Position numbers and translations under genes: made by a program
The notes under the pieces: generated by a model
Seen by the model: the letters and a program-made list of their open reading frames with translations, nothing else
Told to the model about the DNA's origin: nothing
Database searches by the model: none
Shown here: in pieces, positions 42,029-51,355 of the stretch
Numbering within the stretch: position 1 is the stretch's first letter
Layout: each line of letters opens with the position of its first letter
DNA from: Demequina litorisediminis
Lineage (GTDB): Bacteria > Actinomycetota > Actinomycetes > Actinomycetales > Demequinaceae
Assembly: GCF_030161615.1 (NCBI RefSeq)
Contig: NZ_BSUN01000001.1
Location: 2,294,001-2,358,000, forward strand
Direction of reading: 5' to 3'
DNA length: 64,000 bases

Positions 42029-42112
42029 GAGTTCCCTGGGGATCGGCCCAGGTTCGTCGCTTCGCGTACCTGCGGCCAGCGATACTGGTGGCACCCCGGA
42101 CCGAGGAGGACC

Positions 42113-43472
42113 ATGACTGCGGTCGACACCGCCGCCCGCGCCCGAGCGACGGCCTGGCGTTCCTGGTGGGCAGATGGCCTCGAGGCCGCCGTCTGGCTCG
42201 CCGCCGTGACCGGCATTGCGTTCATGATCGCAGGCGGGTCACTCGCCTACGCGAGCAGCGCCGCCGACTGGACCTACGCGTTCGGACGTGCGCTCGGCAT
42301 CGTCGCGGCGGTCCTGATGATGGCGCAGGTGCTGCTCGCGTCGCGAGCGCCGTGGGTGGAACGAGTGCTCGGCCACGACCGCGCCATCGCCCTGCACACC
42401 CGGTGGGGCAAGGTCGCGATCGTCCTGATGCTGGTGCACCTGACGATCATGACCACGGTGACCGCCTCCTACGATGGCCGTTCCGTGGTGTCCCAGGCGC
42501 TCACGTGGCCGCAGTACGGCTGGTGGATGCTTGCGGCGTTGGTGGCGGGCGTCGCGTTTCTGGTGGTGCTCGTGACATCACTGACGGCGGTGCGCCTGCG
42601 CTGGCCGTACGAGCGCTGGCACGCCGTCCACCTGCTCGTCTACGTGGGCGTCGCGTTCGCCGTGCCTCATCAGTTCCTCGAGGGATCGACGTTCCGTTCC
42701 GGGGGAGTGGCGTGGTGGTTCTGGGCCGTGCTGTGGGTGGTGTCGCTTGGGTCGTTCGTCATCTTCCGCATCGCACGCCCGCTGGTGTTGCTCGAGCACC
42801 ACGACGTCCGGGTTGAGTCGGTGACGCCGCTTCCCGACGGTTCGACGACCGTCACCATGACGGGCCGCTACCTGGATCACCTGCATGCCCGGCCGGGACA
42901 GTTCTTCCTGTGGCGCTTCCTCACCCCAGGGCTCGCGTGGCAGCACCACCCGTACTCGCTGTCCGCGGCCCCCGGAGACCGTCTGCGCATCACCGTCAAG
43001 CCCTCGGGTGACGGCTCCCGAGCGCTCGCGGGCCTCACGCCAGGCACTCGCGTCATCGCCGACGGGCCGCTCGGCGTCTTCCACCACGGCACCCGTACCG
43101 GTCATGGCCTGGTGCTGGTCGCCGCGGGCATCGGCGTTACGCCGGTGCGAGCGATGCTTGAGGAGTGTGGCCCGGAGGACGAGGTGACAGTCGTGATCCG
43201 TGCACGCTCGCGCGACGAGGCGCCCCTGCTCGAGGAGGTCGAGACACTCGCCGTCGAGCGCGGCGCCAAGGCTCATCGTGGTACTCGGGCCTCGCGGCGA
43301 CTCGTGGGGATCGGTGGACCAGCCGATGGCCGTCCGTGACCTCGTCGACGAGCCCGCGACGACCGATCTGTACGTGTGCGGCCCGAGCCCCTGGGCGCAA
43401 CAGGTCGCCGACGACGCTCGCGCCTCGGGGCTGAAGCCCGACGCGATCCACCTCGAGAAGTTTGGATGGTGA
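42113..43472 (+). CDS. Ferric reductase-like transmembrane protein with FAD/NAD(P)-binding domain
   Basis: 452 residues after correcting the AGCT-type insertion at 43269. Six hydrophobic segments carry heme-ligating histidines in a ferric-reductase-like domain (ALHTRWGKVAIVLMLVHLTIM and RWHAVHLLVYVGVAFAVPH). A ferredoxin-reductase fold follows: WQHHPYSLSAAP (flavin-binding RxxS/T equivalent), GPLGVFHHG, LVAAGIGVTPVRAML (nucleotide) and VCGPSPWAQQV (C-terminal CGP). It probably moves electrons from NAD(P)H across the membrane to the FMN-binding protein encoded 5 bp downstream. Confidence 0.88.
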
Positions 43473-43476
43473 CACC

Positions 43477-43969
43477 ATGAGGACCGAACGAGCAGCCATC
43501 GTGGTGGGCGCCTCGGCGGTGATCCTGACCGCGGGCGTCATCGCGGCCCCCGACGTCGCCGACCAGGACGTCACAGGCGGCGCGACAGCCGAGCCAGAGG
43601 CGAGCACCTCCACCGAGGGATCGGCGACTGACTCCAGCGCGGAGTCGACCACCGAGGACGCGACCACGGACTCCGGCTCCAACGGAGGCGTCACCGGCAC
43701 CTTCGATGGCCCCGTGGTCTCCAACATCCGCGGGGACTACCAGGTGAGTCTGACGTTCGAGGACGGGGTGCTGGTCGACGTCACCTTCCCCGTGGCGGGG
43801 ACCTCGGCGCCCGAGTCGACCAGGATTAACGACAACGCCCTGCCGCTGTTGGAGGAAGAGTTCCTCGAGGCGCAAGGCCTGGGACGTCGAATATGTCTCC
43901 GGAGCCAGCTTCACGTCTCCTGCCATGGTCGAATCCGCCCAGGCCGCCTTCGAGGACGCGGGCCTGTGA
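43477..43969 (+). CDS. FMN-binding domain protein, exported
   Basis: 163 residues after removing one extra base in 43874-43880 (the frame needs EAQAWDVEYV). An N-terminal membrane anchor or signal (AAIVVGASAVILTAGVIAA) precedes a Ser/Thr/Glu-rich linker and an FMN-binding domain (GPVVSNIRGDYQVSLTFEDGVLVDV). The flavinylation motif reads VSGASFTS, with Ser where Thr is commonest (SGATxTS). ApbE, encoded next, would covalently attach FMN there. Likely electron acceptor or relay outside the membrane. Its stop overlaps the apbE start (GTGA). Confidence 0.85.
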
Positions 43970-44764
43970 CCCTCACCCGCACCGTCACGGCTATGGCCAT
44001 GGACGTCACGCTCACCGTGGTGGGCGACGTCGCCGAGGACACGGCCGATGCCGTTGTCGGCTATGTGTTGAGTGACCTGACCTGGGTCGACGAGGTGTTC
44101 TCGACGTTCCGTGACGACAACCTGGATCAGCAGGCTCAGTCGGGGCGAGGCGAGCGTCGGCGAAGCGCCACCTGCGGTCGCAGAGGTCCTCGACCTGTGC
44201 GAGGCGTTCCGCGACGAGACGGACGGACTGTTCGACGCCCGCACGCCCGCAGGGGGAATCGACCCCACGGGCATCGTCAAGACCTGGGCCCTCGAGCGCT
44301 CGCGGTGGCGTCTGGGCCTGCTGGGGGCCGAGGGCTGGAGCCTCGGTTGCGCAGGCGACGTCACGGTCAGCGGCAAGGCGCCCACGGAAGCGGGCTGGCG
44401 CATCGGCATCGCGGACCCGCGAGAGGCGCCCGGATCCGACGCCGTACTGGTGGGAGTCGTGACGCTCGGCGTGGGAGGCGACGGGGCAACCGGTCGCCAT
44501 GCCCTCGCCACGTCCGGCCTCGCCCACCGCTCGGGCCACATCTGGGACCCGCGCACGGGAACGGCCGCCACGCAGGTGGCACAGGCGACCGTCGTGGGCG
44601 ACGACCTGGTGCGGTGCGACGCCTGGGCGACGGCGGTGGTGGTCGGAGGCAAGGCAGCCGCGAAGGCCGCTCAGCGCCAGGGCCTGGAGGTGCAGGCACT
44701 CACTGTCAAGGACGGCCGAGTGGCGGCGTCGCGGACGGCCGGGTGGCGCTCGAAAGGTGCCTGA
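43966..44764 (+). CDS. apbE: FAD:protein FMN transferase (ApbE)
   Basis: 265 residues after correcting the AGCT-type insertion at 44132. GTG start overlaps the FMN-binding gene stop. Family motifs: MAMDVTLTV at the start, TDGLFDARTPAGGIDPTGIVKTWALERS (catalytic/FAD region) and GWSLGCAGDVTVSG. The C-terminal part has RSGHIWDPRTGTAA and DDLVRCDAWATAVVVGG (metal and substrate loop). No obvious signal peptide, so the compartment is uncertain. It is expected to flavinylate the neighbouring SGAS motif. Confidence 0.9.
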
Positions 44765-44821
44765 GGCCGGTCCCAGGGGTGGTGCTAGGGTGACGGGCAC
44801 AGGACCTGGCGAGAGGGAACG

Positions 44822-45468
44822 ATGGCACAGCGCATCCTCTCCGTCCCGGCACTGGCGCTGGGGGGCGCGGCGCTGATGCTGGGCGGATGCAGGCTCAATG
44901 GTGAGCGACACGACCTTGTCGGCGACCGTGGTGGCGACAGCCTCCCCGCCCGCCGAAGACCTCGACGTGCCCGCCTCGGGTACCGCCGCCATCGGCCTCG
45001 CCGATGACACGCAATCGGATCTCGCGGGCCTCATCAAGGCTCAATGCGCCCCTGAATGCCGACGGCACCATGGGTTCGGGCTGCGATGTCCAGGAGGATG
45101 CGGTCCTGCCCGACGGCATGTGGTTCGGGTTTGTCTCGGCGATGGAGGACGGCAGCGTGACCGTCGACGTCGCCTGCATGTTCGGCGAGGGCTCCGAGCA
45201 GTGGACGGTTCATCGCGAGACGGTGGGTGAGACCCAGGCCTGGAGCAACCATGTCGTCACCAATGACGTCGTGAACCGCATCGAGGTGCCGGTGGGCGAC
45301 GACGTGGTGATCTACGCCTCTGTGTTCGACTGGGAGCCTGTGGGCGCCGATGAGGCGCTCGCTGAGGTCGACATGCCTGGCGCCAAGACCAGCATGGGAC
45401 TCTGGATCGAGGTCGAGGCGGGGGCGATCGTCACCGTCGTCGAGCCCTCGAGCCCCACCGCCGCCTGA
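44822..45468 (+). CDS. Secreted lipoprotein of unknown function
   Basis: 214 residues after correcting AGCT-type insertions at 44891 and 45037. The corrected N-terminus shows a lipobox (ALMLGGC followed by SSM) that the raw frame hides. A small acidic beta-rich domain follows, containing GTMGSGCDVQEDAVLPDGMWFGF and a duplicated GD-rich strand pattern, with a second and third Cys that could pair. It may belong functionally to the upstream flavin cassette by proximity, or stand alone. No family recognised. Confidence 0.65.
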
Positions 45469-45616
45469 CGCATTTCCGTGCGGGCCCCGCGTCTGGCACA
45501 ATAGTGCGTTGGTTGCCGCGGCCCTCTACCCGCGCAGTATTCGTCTTGCCAGTGACGCGTCCCGATTTCCCCGGGTCGCCGAGCCGGCTCACACCGAATG
45601 AACAAGGAGAACAGCC

Positions 45617-46108
45617 ATGGCTGTCAAGATTCGCCTCAAGCGCTTCGGCAAGAAGCGCGCCCCGTTCTACCGCGTCGTGGTGATGGACTCGCGCACCAAG
45701 CGTGACGGCCGTGCCATCGAGGAGATCGGCAAGTACCACCCCACCGAGGAGCCCTCGGTCATCGAGATCGACTCGGAGCGCGCGCAGTACTGGCTCTCCG
45801 TGGGCGCCCAGCCCACCGAGCAGGTCACCGCGCTGCTGAAGCTCACCGGCGACTGGGGCACCTTCAAGGGTGACAAGGACGCGAAGAGCACCGTCAAGGT
45901 TGCCGCGGCCAAGGCCTCCGCTGAGGACCAGATCAAGGCGACGGCTGACGCCGCCGAGAAGGCGAAGGCCGACAAGGCCGCCGCCGCGGAGAAGGCCAAG
46001 AAGGAGGCCGAGGAGGCCGCCAAGGCTGAGGCCGAGGCTGCTGAGGCTCCCGCCGAGGAGGCCACCGAGGCTGCCGCCGACGAGGCCGCTGAGTCCGAGG
46101 AGAAGTAA
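45617..46108 (+). CDS. rpsP: 30S ribosomal protein S16 with long C-terminal extension
   Basis: 163 residues, about twice the usual S16. The first 80 residues or so are the S16 fold ([47 protein letters not shown]). The rest is an Ala/Glu/Lys-rich tail that looks helical and disordered. ATG follows AAGGAGA. First gene of the rpsP-khpA group; a -10-like CACAATAGT lies about 115 bp upstream. Confidence 0.95.
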   Translation: MAVKIRLKRFGKKRAPFYRVVVMDSRTKRDGRAIEEIGKYHPTEEPSVIEIDSERAQYWLSVGAQPTEQVTALLKLTGDWGTFKGDKDAKSTVKVAAAKASAEDQIKATADAAEKAKADKAAAAEKAKKEAEEAAKAEAEAAEAPAEEATEAAADEAAESEEK

Positions 46109-46110
46109 TC

Positions 46111-46341
46111 GTGGTCGTCGACGCCCTGGAGTTCCTGGTCAAGAGCATCGTCCGCAACCCGGACGACGTCACTGTGACCGAGCGCTCGGGCCGTCGCGGC
46201 ACCACCCTCAACGTGGTGGTGCACCCCGATGACCTTCCTCGCGTGATCGGTCGTCGTGGCCGTACCGCGACGTCGATCCGTACCGTCATCGACGCCATCG
46301 CGCGTGACGACGTGCGGGTCAACATCGTGGACGTCGCCTGA
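46111..46341 (+). CDS. khpA: KH-domain RNA-binding protein KhpA
   Basis: 76 residues, GTG start 3 bp after rpsP. A single KH domain with the GRRGRTATSIRTVIDAIA motif (GxxG loop) is preceded by ALEFLVKSIVRNPDDV. By family it binds RNA, often with KhpB, and influences division and small-RNA regulation. A strong terminator follows. Confidence 0.93.
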   Translation: MVVDALEFLVKSIVRNPDDVTVTERSGRRGTTLNVVVHPDDLPRVIGRRGRTATSIRTVIDAIARDDVRVNIVDVA

Positions 46342-46359
46342 CGCCTACGCGCAGACGAG

Positions 46360-46389
46360 GCCCCCGTCACCCTTCTGGGTGGCGGGGGC
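46360..46389. terminator. Intrinsic terminator-like hairpin after khpA
   Basis: GCCCCCGTCACCC (46360-46372), loop TTCT, GGGTGGCGGGGGC (46377-46389): a 13-bp stem with one G-T pair. It lies between the convergent stops of khpA and the beta-helix lipoprotein, so it serves both directions. The T-tract is weak. Confidence 0.8.
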
Positions 46390-46414
46390 ATCGTCGTTCG
46401 TGGCCGGGATGGTT

Positions 46415-47617
46415 CTAGCGGGGACCGCCGCCCCCGCCGCCCATCATCTGCCCGGTGAGTTCCGTCACCTGCTCGCCGTTCACGGTGATGTCGCCTCCTG
46501 AGAGGGTGCCGGAGCCGTCGTAGTCGAACGCCGACTGCGCGGTGATGTCGAGGGTGCCTCCCGAGATAGTGAGGTCACCGTTGGAGTCGATCGCGTCGGT
46601 GTCGCCCGAGCCCATGACGATCGCCAGGGTGCCGCCGCTGATGGTCACCCCGATCCCGCTCGTCACGATGTCCGATGCCGCGGCGTTGACGCCGTCGTCG
46701 GACGCATTGATGGAGATATCGCCGCCCTCGAGTGCCACGACCGGCGCCTCGATGCCCTCGGCGGAGGCGTCGACGGTGATGGTGCCGCCGGAGACGACGA
46801 CCTGCTGCTCCGCCTTGATGGCGTCGTCGCCCGAGGTCACCGTGACGCTGCCGCCCGAGATGGCGAGGACTCCCTTGCCGAGGTCGGTGCTGTTGCTGGC
46901 CTTGAGCCCGTCGCCTGCTGCGTCGACCGTGATGTCGCCGCCGGTCACGGTGAGGGAGTCCTTGCCGCGGATGCCATCGTCGACACTCGTGACGGTCACG
47001 GTGCCGTCCGAGATGGTGAGGTCGTCCTTTCCGACGATGCCATCGGCGAACGTGGCGTTCACGGTCAGGCTGCCGGTGCCCGTGATGACCAGGTCGTCGG
47101 CCGAGTAGATGGCGCCGTCGATCTCCTCGTCGGCCCGGGTCGCCGCATCGGTCACGGTGTTGGTGGTGCCGTCGGCGAGTTCGATCACCGCGACCTCGGC
47201 GCTGTCGACCTGAATCGCCGCACCCTCGGTGCTGGCGATGGTGACACCGTCGAGGATGAGGCGCACGGGACCGTCCGAGTTCACCACGACCTGACCGGTG
47301 GTGCTCCCGCTGAGCACGTACGTGCCGGCCTCGGTGATGGTGAGGCCATCGTCAGTCAGGGTGGCCTCGGTGGTGGAGAGGGCGTCCCAGTCGACGTCGT
47401 CGGCGGCCGTGTCGGTGGTGCCCGTCGACGTGGACTCTGTTGACGTGGACTCTGCCGAGGTTTCCTCGGTTGAGCCTGTGGTGTCGGTCGCCTCGGTCAC
47501 TGTGGTGGTGGTCGTGCGTGCGGCGTCGGTACCGTCCGAGGCGTCCGCGACGGAGCAGCCGGTGAGGATGAGTGCGCCGGCCAGGAGACTGGCGGTGATG
47601 GTGACGGGGAGTTTCAT
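46415..47617 (-). CDS. Cthe_2159-family carbohydrate-binding beta-helix lipoprotein
   Basis: 400 residues from ATG 47617 after GGAAGGA. Lipoprotein signal peptide with lipobox LILTGC. A Ser/Thr/Glu-rich linker (about residues 25-75) follows. The rest is a repetitive right-handed beta-helix: runs of GGxxTV/DD/SG such as LTISDGTVTVTSVDDGIRGKD repeat roughly every 20-24 residues. The protein ends in a poly-Gly stretch (MMGGGGGGPR). The family was defined as a carbohydrate-binding (polygalacturonate-type) domain; cell-surface binding is inferred. The frame is intact. Confidence 0.82.
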   Translation of the reverse strand: MKLPVTITASLLAGALILTGCSVADASDGTDAARTTTTTVTEATDTTGSTEETSAESTSTESTSTGTTDTAADDVDWDALSTTEATLTDDGLTITEAGTYVLSGSTTGQVVVNSDGPVRLILDGVTIASTEGAAIQVDSAEVAVIELADGTTNTVTDAATRADEEIDGAIYSADDLVITGTGSLTVNATFADGIVGKDDLTISDGTVTVTSVDDGIRGKDSLTVTGGDITVDAAGDGLKASNSTDLGKGVLAISGGSVTVTSGDDAIKAEQQVVVSGGTITVDASAEGIEAPVVALEGGDISINASDDGVNAAASDIVTSGIGVTISGGTLAIVMGSGDTDAIDSNGDLTISGGTLDITAQSAFDYDGSGTLSGGDITVNGEQVTELTGQMMGGGGGGPR

Positions 47618-47739
47618 GACGATCCTTCCATGGGGGCTATGACCTCCCACTTCACCAGGGGCGGCTGGGAGCCGGCTGGGAGAGCGCGGGGTGTTCCCGG
47701 GGAGCCGCGCGGGCCCGCAGGCCCCGTACCCTGGACACC

Positions 47740-48273
47740 ATGAAGTGACCGTCGCGCGCATCGGACGCGCCCACGGGCTCAAGGGCGAGGTGAGCGTCGA
47801 GGTGCGCACCGACATCCCCGACGAGCGCCTGATCCCCGGCGAGACCTACGAGACCCAGCCCTCCACGGCGGGGCCGCTGACCATCACGAACGTGCGCACC
47901 CAGGCGGGCCGCTGGTACCTCCGCTTCGACGAGATCGCGGACCGCGATGCGGCCGAGGCCGCGCGCGGCGTCGAACTCGTCATCGACGGGGACGAGTCCG
48001 ACGAGGACGACGCCTGGTACGTCCACGAGCCTGGTCGGTCTCGCGGCGGTGCGCCCCGACGGCACGCCGGTCGGCGACGTCGTCGACCTGCTCAGCATGC
48101 CCGCTCAAGATGTGCTGGTCGTCAAGGAGCCGGGCGGGCACCGCGCCATGATCCCGTTCGTTGAGGACTTCGTGCCCGAGGTTGACCTCGACGCACGCCG
48201 CGTCATCGTCACCCCGCCCTACGGCCTGCTCGCAGGCGAGACTCCGGAGGAGACGGGGGAGACGCACGGATGA
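47740..48273 (+). CDS. rimM: Ribosome maturation factor RimM
   Basis: 177 residues after two corrections. At 47744 the AGCT of the third codon is read as AGT (one base lost), which hides the true start ([18 protein letters not shown]). An AGCCT insertion lies at 48028. N-terminal RimM barrel ([10 protein letters not shown]) and C-terminal PRC domain ([38 protein letters not shown]). Binds S19 during 30S assembly. Stop overlaps the trmD start. Confidence 0.92.
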
Positions 48274-48975
48274 GGCTTGACGTCGTCACCATCTTCCCGG
48301 AGTTCTTCTCCGTGCTCGATCTGTCGTTGCTCGGCAAGGCGCGCGCGAAGGAACTCGTGGACGCCCGCGTGCACGACCTTCGCGACTGGACCCACGACGT
48401 CCACGGCACCGTCGACGACGCCCCCTTTGGGGGAGGCGCAGGCATGGTCATGAAGCCCGATGTCTGGGGCGCGGCGCTCGATGATGTCATGCAGCCCGGC
48501 GCTCACCTGGTGATTCCTACCCCCGCTGGCATCCCGTTCACGCAGGCGCGCGCCGCCGAACTCGCCGCCGAGGACCAGTTGGTGTTCGCGTGTGGAAGGT
48601 ACGAGGGGATCGACGCGCGCGTGGCAGCGCACTATGCGGCGGCGGGGCATCGGGTATCCGAGATCTCGCTCGGGGACTACGTCCTGAATGGGGGAGAGGT
48701 CGCCGTGGTCGCGATGATCGAGGCCATCACGCGCCTCATTCCCGGCTTCATGGGCAACGCCCACTCGATCGTCGAGGAATCGCACTCCGACGGTCTGCTT
48801 GAGTACCCCAGCCTACACGCGCCCGGCATCGTGGCGCGGCCTCGATGTCCCCGAGGTGCTGCTCAGCGGCCACCACGGGCGGATCGCTGAGTGGCGTCAC
48901 GCACAGCAACTCGAGCGCACCCGCGAACGCCGCCCAGATCTCCTGGCAGACGGCCCGACGGGTATGGCAGAATAG
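48270..48975 (+). CDS. trmD: tRNA (guanine-N1)-methyltransferase
   Basis: 234 residues after removing the AGCT-type insertion at 48810. SPOUT-fold knot residues: [13 protein letters not shown] and [16 protein letters not shown] (S-adenosylmethionine trefoil), [15 protein letters not shown], and the tail [11 protein letters not shown]. Methylates G37 of tRNAs. ATGA overlap with rimM. Confidence 0.95.
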
Positions 48976-49104
48976 ATCCTCGGTGCGCGCGGTGCTCACG
49001 TCTGCCACAGGGGGCCGAGCAACGACCGTGACGCGCTGACACTTACCGAGTGCCGTAAGGCAAGAACCACACAGGACCTGTGGCGTGTGTGCGGAGAAAC
49101 AGTC

Positions 49105-49454
49105 ATGCAGAAGGCGACAGCATCACCGCGGGCCAGGCTCCGCGACAACGTCCCGGACTTCCGTCCGGGTGACACCGTGAAGGTGCACGTGAAGGTCGTC
49201 GAGGGCAACCGCTCGCGTATCCAGGTCTTCCAGGGCTTCGTGCTCGGCCGTCAGGGCCAGGGCATCGGCGAGACCTTCACCGTCCGCAAGATCTCGTTCG
49301 GCGTGGGCGTCGAGCGCACCTTCCCGGTGCACGCTCCCACGATCGACCACATCGAGCCTGGTCAGCCGTGGCGACGTCCGTCGCGCCAAGGCTGTACTAC
49401 ATGCGGGAGCGTCGCGGCAAGGCCGCTCGCATCCGCGAGAAGCGCGAGAACTAA
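49105..49454 (+). CDS. rplS: 50S ribosomal protein L19
   Basis: 115 residues after four corrections. Near 49112 AAGCTCGAC appears as AAGGCGAC (net one base lost) and at 49135 CAGCTC appears as CAGGCTC (one gained). They cancel, so the raw frame is open but its N-terminus (ATASPRARL) is wrong; the corrected one reads [16 protein letters not shown]. Further insertions lie at 49355 and 49389. [21 protein letters not shown] and [14 protein letters not shown] are hallmark L19 segments. Confidence 0.93.
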
Positions 49455-49455
49455 G

Positions 49456-50172
49456 ATCAGCGACACCGCTGACGCACCGGCGGAGGGGCACGCCCCCTCC
49501 GCCGGTCGTCGTCTGTGGGGGTGGACCAAAGAGGTCCTCATCATTGTCTTCAGCGCGCTCGCGCTCTCGCTGATCCTGAAGACCTTCTTCTTCCAGTCCT
49601 TCTGGATTCCCTCGGGTTCGATGATCCCGACGCTCCAGGAGGGCGACCGCATCCTGGTCTCGAAGTGGCGTCCCGCGCCGCTCGACTTGCGACGCGGAGA
49701 CATCGTGGTGTTCCACGACACGTTCAAGTGGCTCGGCGAGCCCGAACCCGAGAACGACACCGCGCTCCAGGCGGCGGGCAAGAACATCCTCACCTTCACC
49801 GGGCTTCTGCCGGAGGACGCCGGCGAGCACCTCGTCAAGCGCGTCGTGGGGCTCCCGGGTGAGACGGTGGTGTGCTGCGACGTCGACGGCAACATCACGA
49901 TCGACGGCGAGCCGCTCGACGAGACCTACCTACCTGAGGACGTGGAGCCGTCGCTGACGGAGTTCACCACCACCGTCCCCGAGGGCTACGTGTGGGTGAT
50001 GGGGGACAACCGTGCGCACAGCGCGGACTCCCGGGCACACATGGGTGACCCCGGCGGCGGCTCGATCCCGATCTCCTCGATCGTCGGCACCGCGTTCGTG
50101 ACGGTGTGGCCCTTCCAGAACTTCCACACCCTTACCAACCCGTACGACGACCCCGCCGTCGCGCAGTACTAG
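49456..50172 (+). CDS. lepB: Type I signal peptidase
   Basis: About 238 residues if read from the first codon after rplS. No ATG, GTG or TTG is in frame before the membrane helix ([21 protein letters not shown]), so either ATC at 49456 is used or the start is lost to a sequence error at the rplS-lepB junction. Catalytic Ser in [15 protein letters not shown] and the general-base Lys in [28 protein letters not shown] is box E. Cleaves signal peptides of exported proteins such as those at 645 and 58905. Confidence 0.9.
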   Translation: MSDTADAPAEGHAPSAGRRLWGWTKEVLIIVFSALALSLILKTFFFQSFWIPSGSMIPTLQEGDRILVSKWRPAPLDLRRGDIVVFHDTFKWLGEPEPENDTALQAAGKNILTFTGLLPEDAGEHLVKRVVGLPGETVVCCDVDGNITIDGEPLDETYLPEDVEPSLTEFTTTVPEGYVWVMGDNRAHSADSRAHMGDPGGGSIPISSIVGTAFVTVWPFQNFHTLTNPYDDPAVAQY

Positions 50173-50181
50173 ACCGCGCCG

Positions 50182-50853
50182 ATGCCCGTCTCGCTCGACT
50201 ATGAGCCTTGCCCTGTGGAATGCGGGCGCGCGCGTGGTCGCCGGTATCGACGAGGTGGGGCGTGGAGCTCTCGCGGGCCCCGTGACCGTGGGCGTCTGCG
50301 CGGTATCGCGCTGTGACACCTGGCCCGAGGGGCTCGCGGACTCCAAGCGCCTCAGCCCAGGGCGGCGCGAGAAGATGGCCGATGCTCTCGCCGAGTTTGG
50401 AGTTGCGCGCGCCGTCGCTCACGCGAGCGCCGCCGAGATCGATGCTCTCGGCATCGTGGGAGCGTTGCGACTGGCGGGCACCCGCGCGCTGGAAGCGATC
50501 GCGGCCGGGGGCATCGTGGTCGACGCGGTGTTGCTCGACGGCAAGCACGACTGGCTGACGCCTCCGGCGACTACCTGTTCGACGAGCCGTACGAGGCGTC
50601 GGCCGCGTCCACGCCGCCGGTGATGATGGTGATCAAGGGCGACGATGCGTGCGCGTCGATCGCCGCCGGGTCGGTGCTTGCCAAGGTGGAGCGCGACGCG
50701 ATCATGGTCGCCGCGCACGAGGCTCACCCGCATTTCGGCTGGGCGGGCAACAAGGGCTACGGCGCGGCCGTGCACCTCGACGCGATTCGCGAGCACGGTC
50801 CCAGCGACCTGCATCGGCGGTCCTGGGCCCTGCCCACCGCCGACGCCCCGTAG
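50182..50853 (+). CDS. rnhB: Ribonuclease HII
   Basis: 223 residues. True start ATG 50182 (MPVSLDYELALWNAGAR), revealed by correcting the AGCT-type insertion at 50204. One G is lost near 50574 (the frame needs LTPPGDYLFDEP). DEVGRGALAGPV has the catalytic DEG-type Asp/Glu; LADSKRLSPGRRE and the later Asp residues (VVDAVLLDG) are also present. SVLAKVERD and HFGWAGNKGYG are typical C-terminal motifs. Removes ribonucleotides from DNA. Confidence 0.93.
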
Positions 50854-50904
50854 CGACGGCGCGCCGGATTCGCCCCGGCGGGGCGAACGGACCATGATGG
50901 TCCG

Positions 50905-51231
50905 GTGAGCAGTGACGACCTGGAGAACTACGAAACCGCGGCCGAATTGGCCCTCTACCGCGAGTACCGCGACGTGGTGGGCCTGTTCCAGTACGTGGTC
51001 GAGACCGAGCGCCGCTTCTACCTGTGCAACAAGGTGGATCTTCAGGTGCGTGCCTCGGGTGGCGACGTGTACTTCGAGGTCACCATGACCGATGCGTGGG
51101 TGTGGGACGTGTACCGCTCGGCGCGACTGGTGAAGTCGGTGCGAGTCGTCACGTTCAAGGACGTCAATATCGAGGAACTCTCCGACAACGAGGACGCGAT
51201 CCCCGACATCCGCCAGTTGCGGGGCCGCTAG
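50905..51231 (+). CDS. DUF2469 family protein
   Basis: 108 residues from GTG 50905. The protein matches a highly conserved actinobacterial family of about 105 residues: SSDDLENYETAAELALYREYRDVVGLFQYVVETERRF is nearly invariant in general, followed by FYLCNKVDL and a C-terminal VNIEELSDNED. It regularly follows rnhB. Function unknown; no signal or membrane segment. The frame is intact. Confidence 0.93.
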   Translation: MSSDDLENYETAAELALYREYRDVVGLFQYVVETERRFYLCNKVDLQVRASGGDVYFEVTMTDAWVWDVYRSARLVKSVRVVTFKDVNIEELSDNEDAIPDIRQLRGR

Positions 51232-51306
51232 CCAGGGTCTTCGCCCCGTGCCCAGGCCGCCCGGGGACAGGCGGGGACGGGCGGCCGCATCCAGCCACCG
51301 AAATGG

Positions 51307-51355
51307 TTGCAGGTTGTGCAAACTTGCAGATCGTGTAAAAATGCATGACGTGCAA
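51307..51355 (+). promoter_or_regulatory. Three phased operator dyads of the TetR/MFS pair
   Basis: Three 15-bp dyads of form TTGCA-N5-TGYAA lie at 51307-51321 (perfect), 51324-51338 (TGTAA right arm) and 51341-51355 (ATGCA left arm). Their start-to-start spacing is exactly 17 bp. The third dyad includes the ATG of the tetR-like gene. They are the only A/T-rich stretch between DUF2469 and tetR, and most simply are binding sites for the encoded repressor. Confidence 0.7.
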
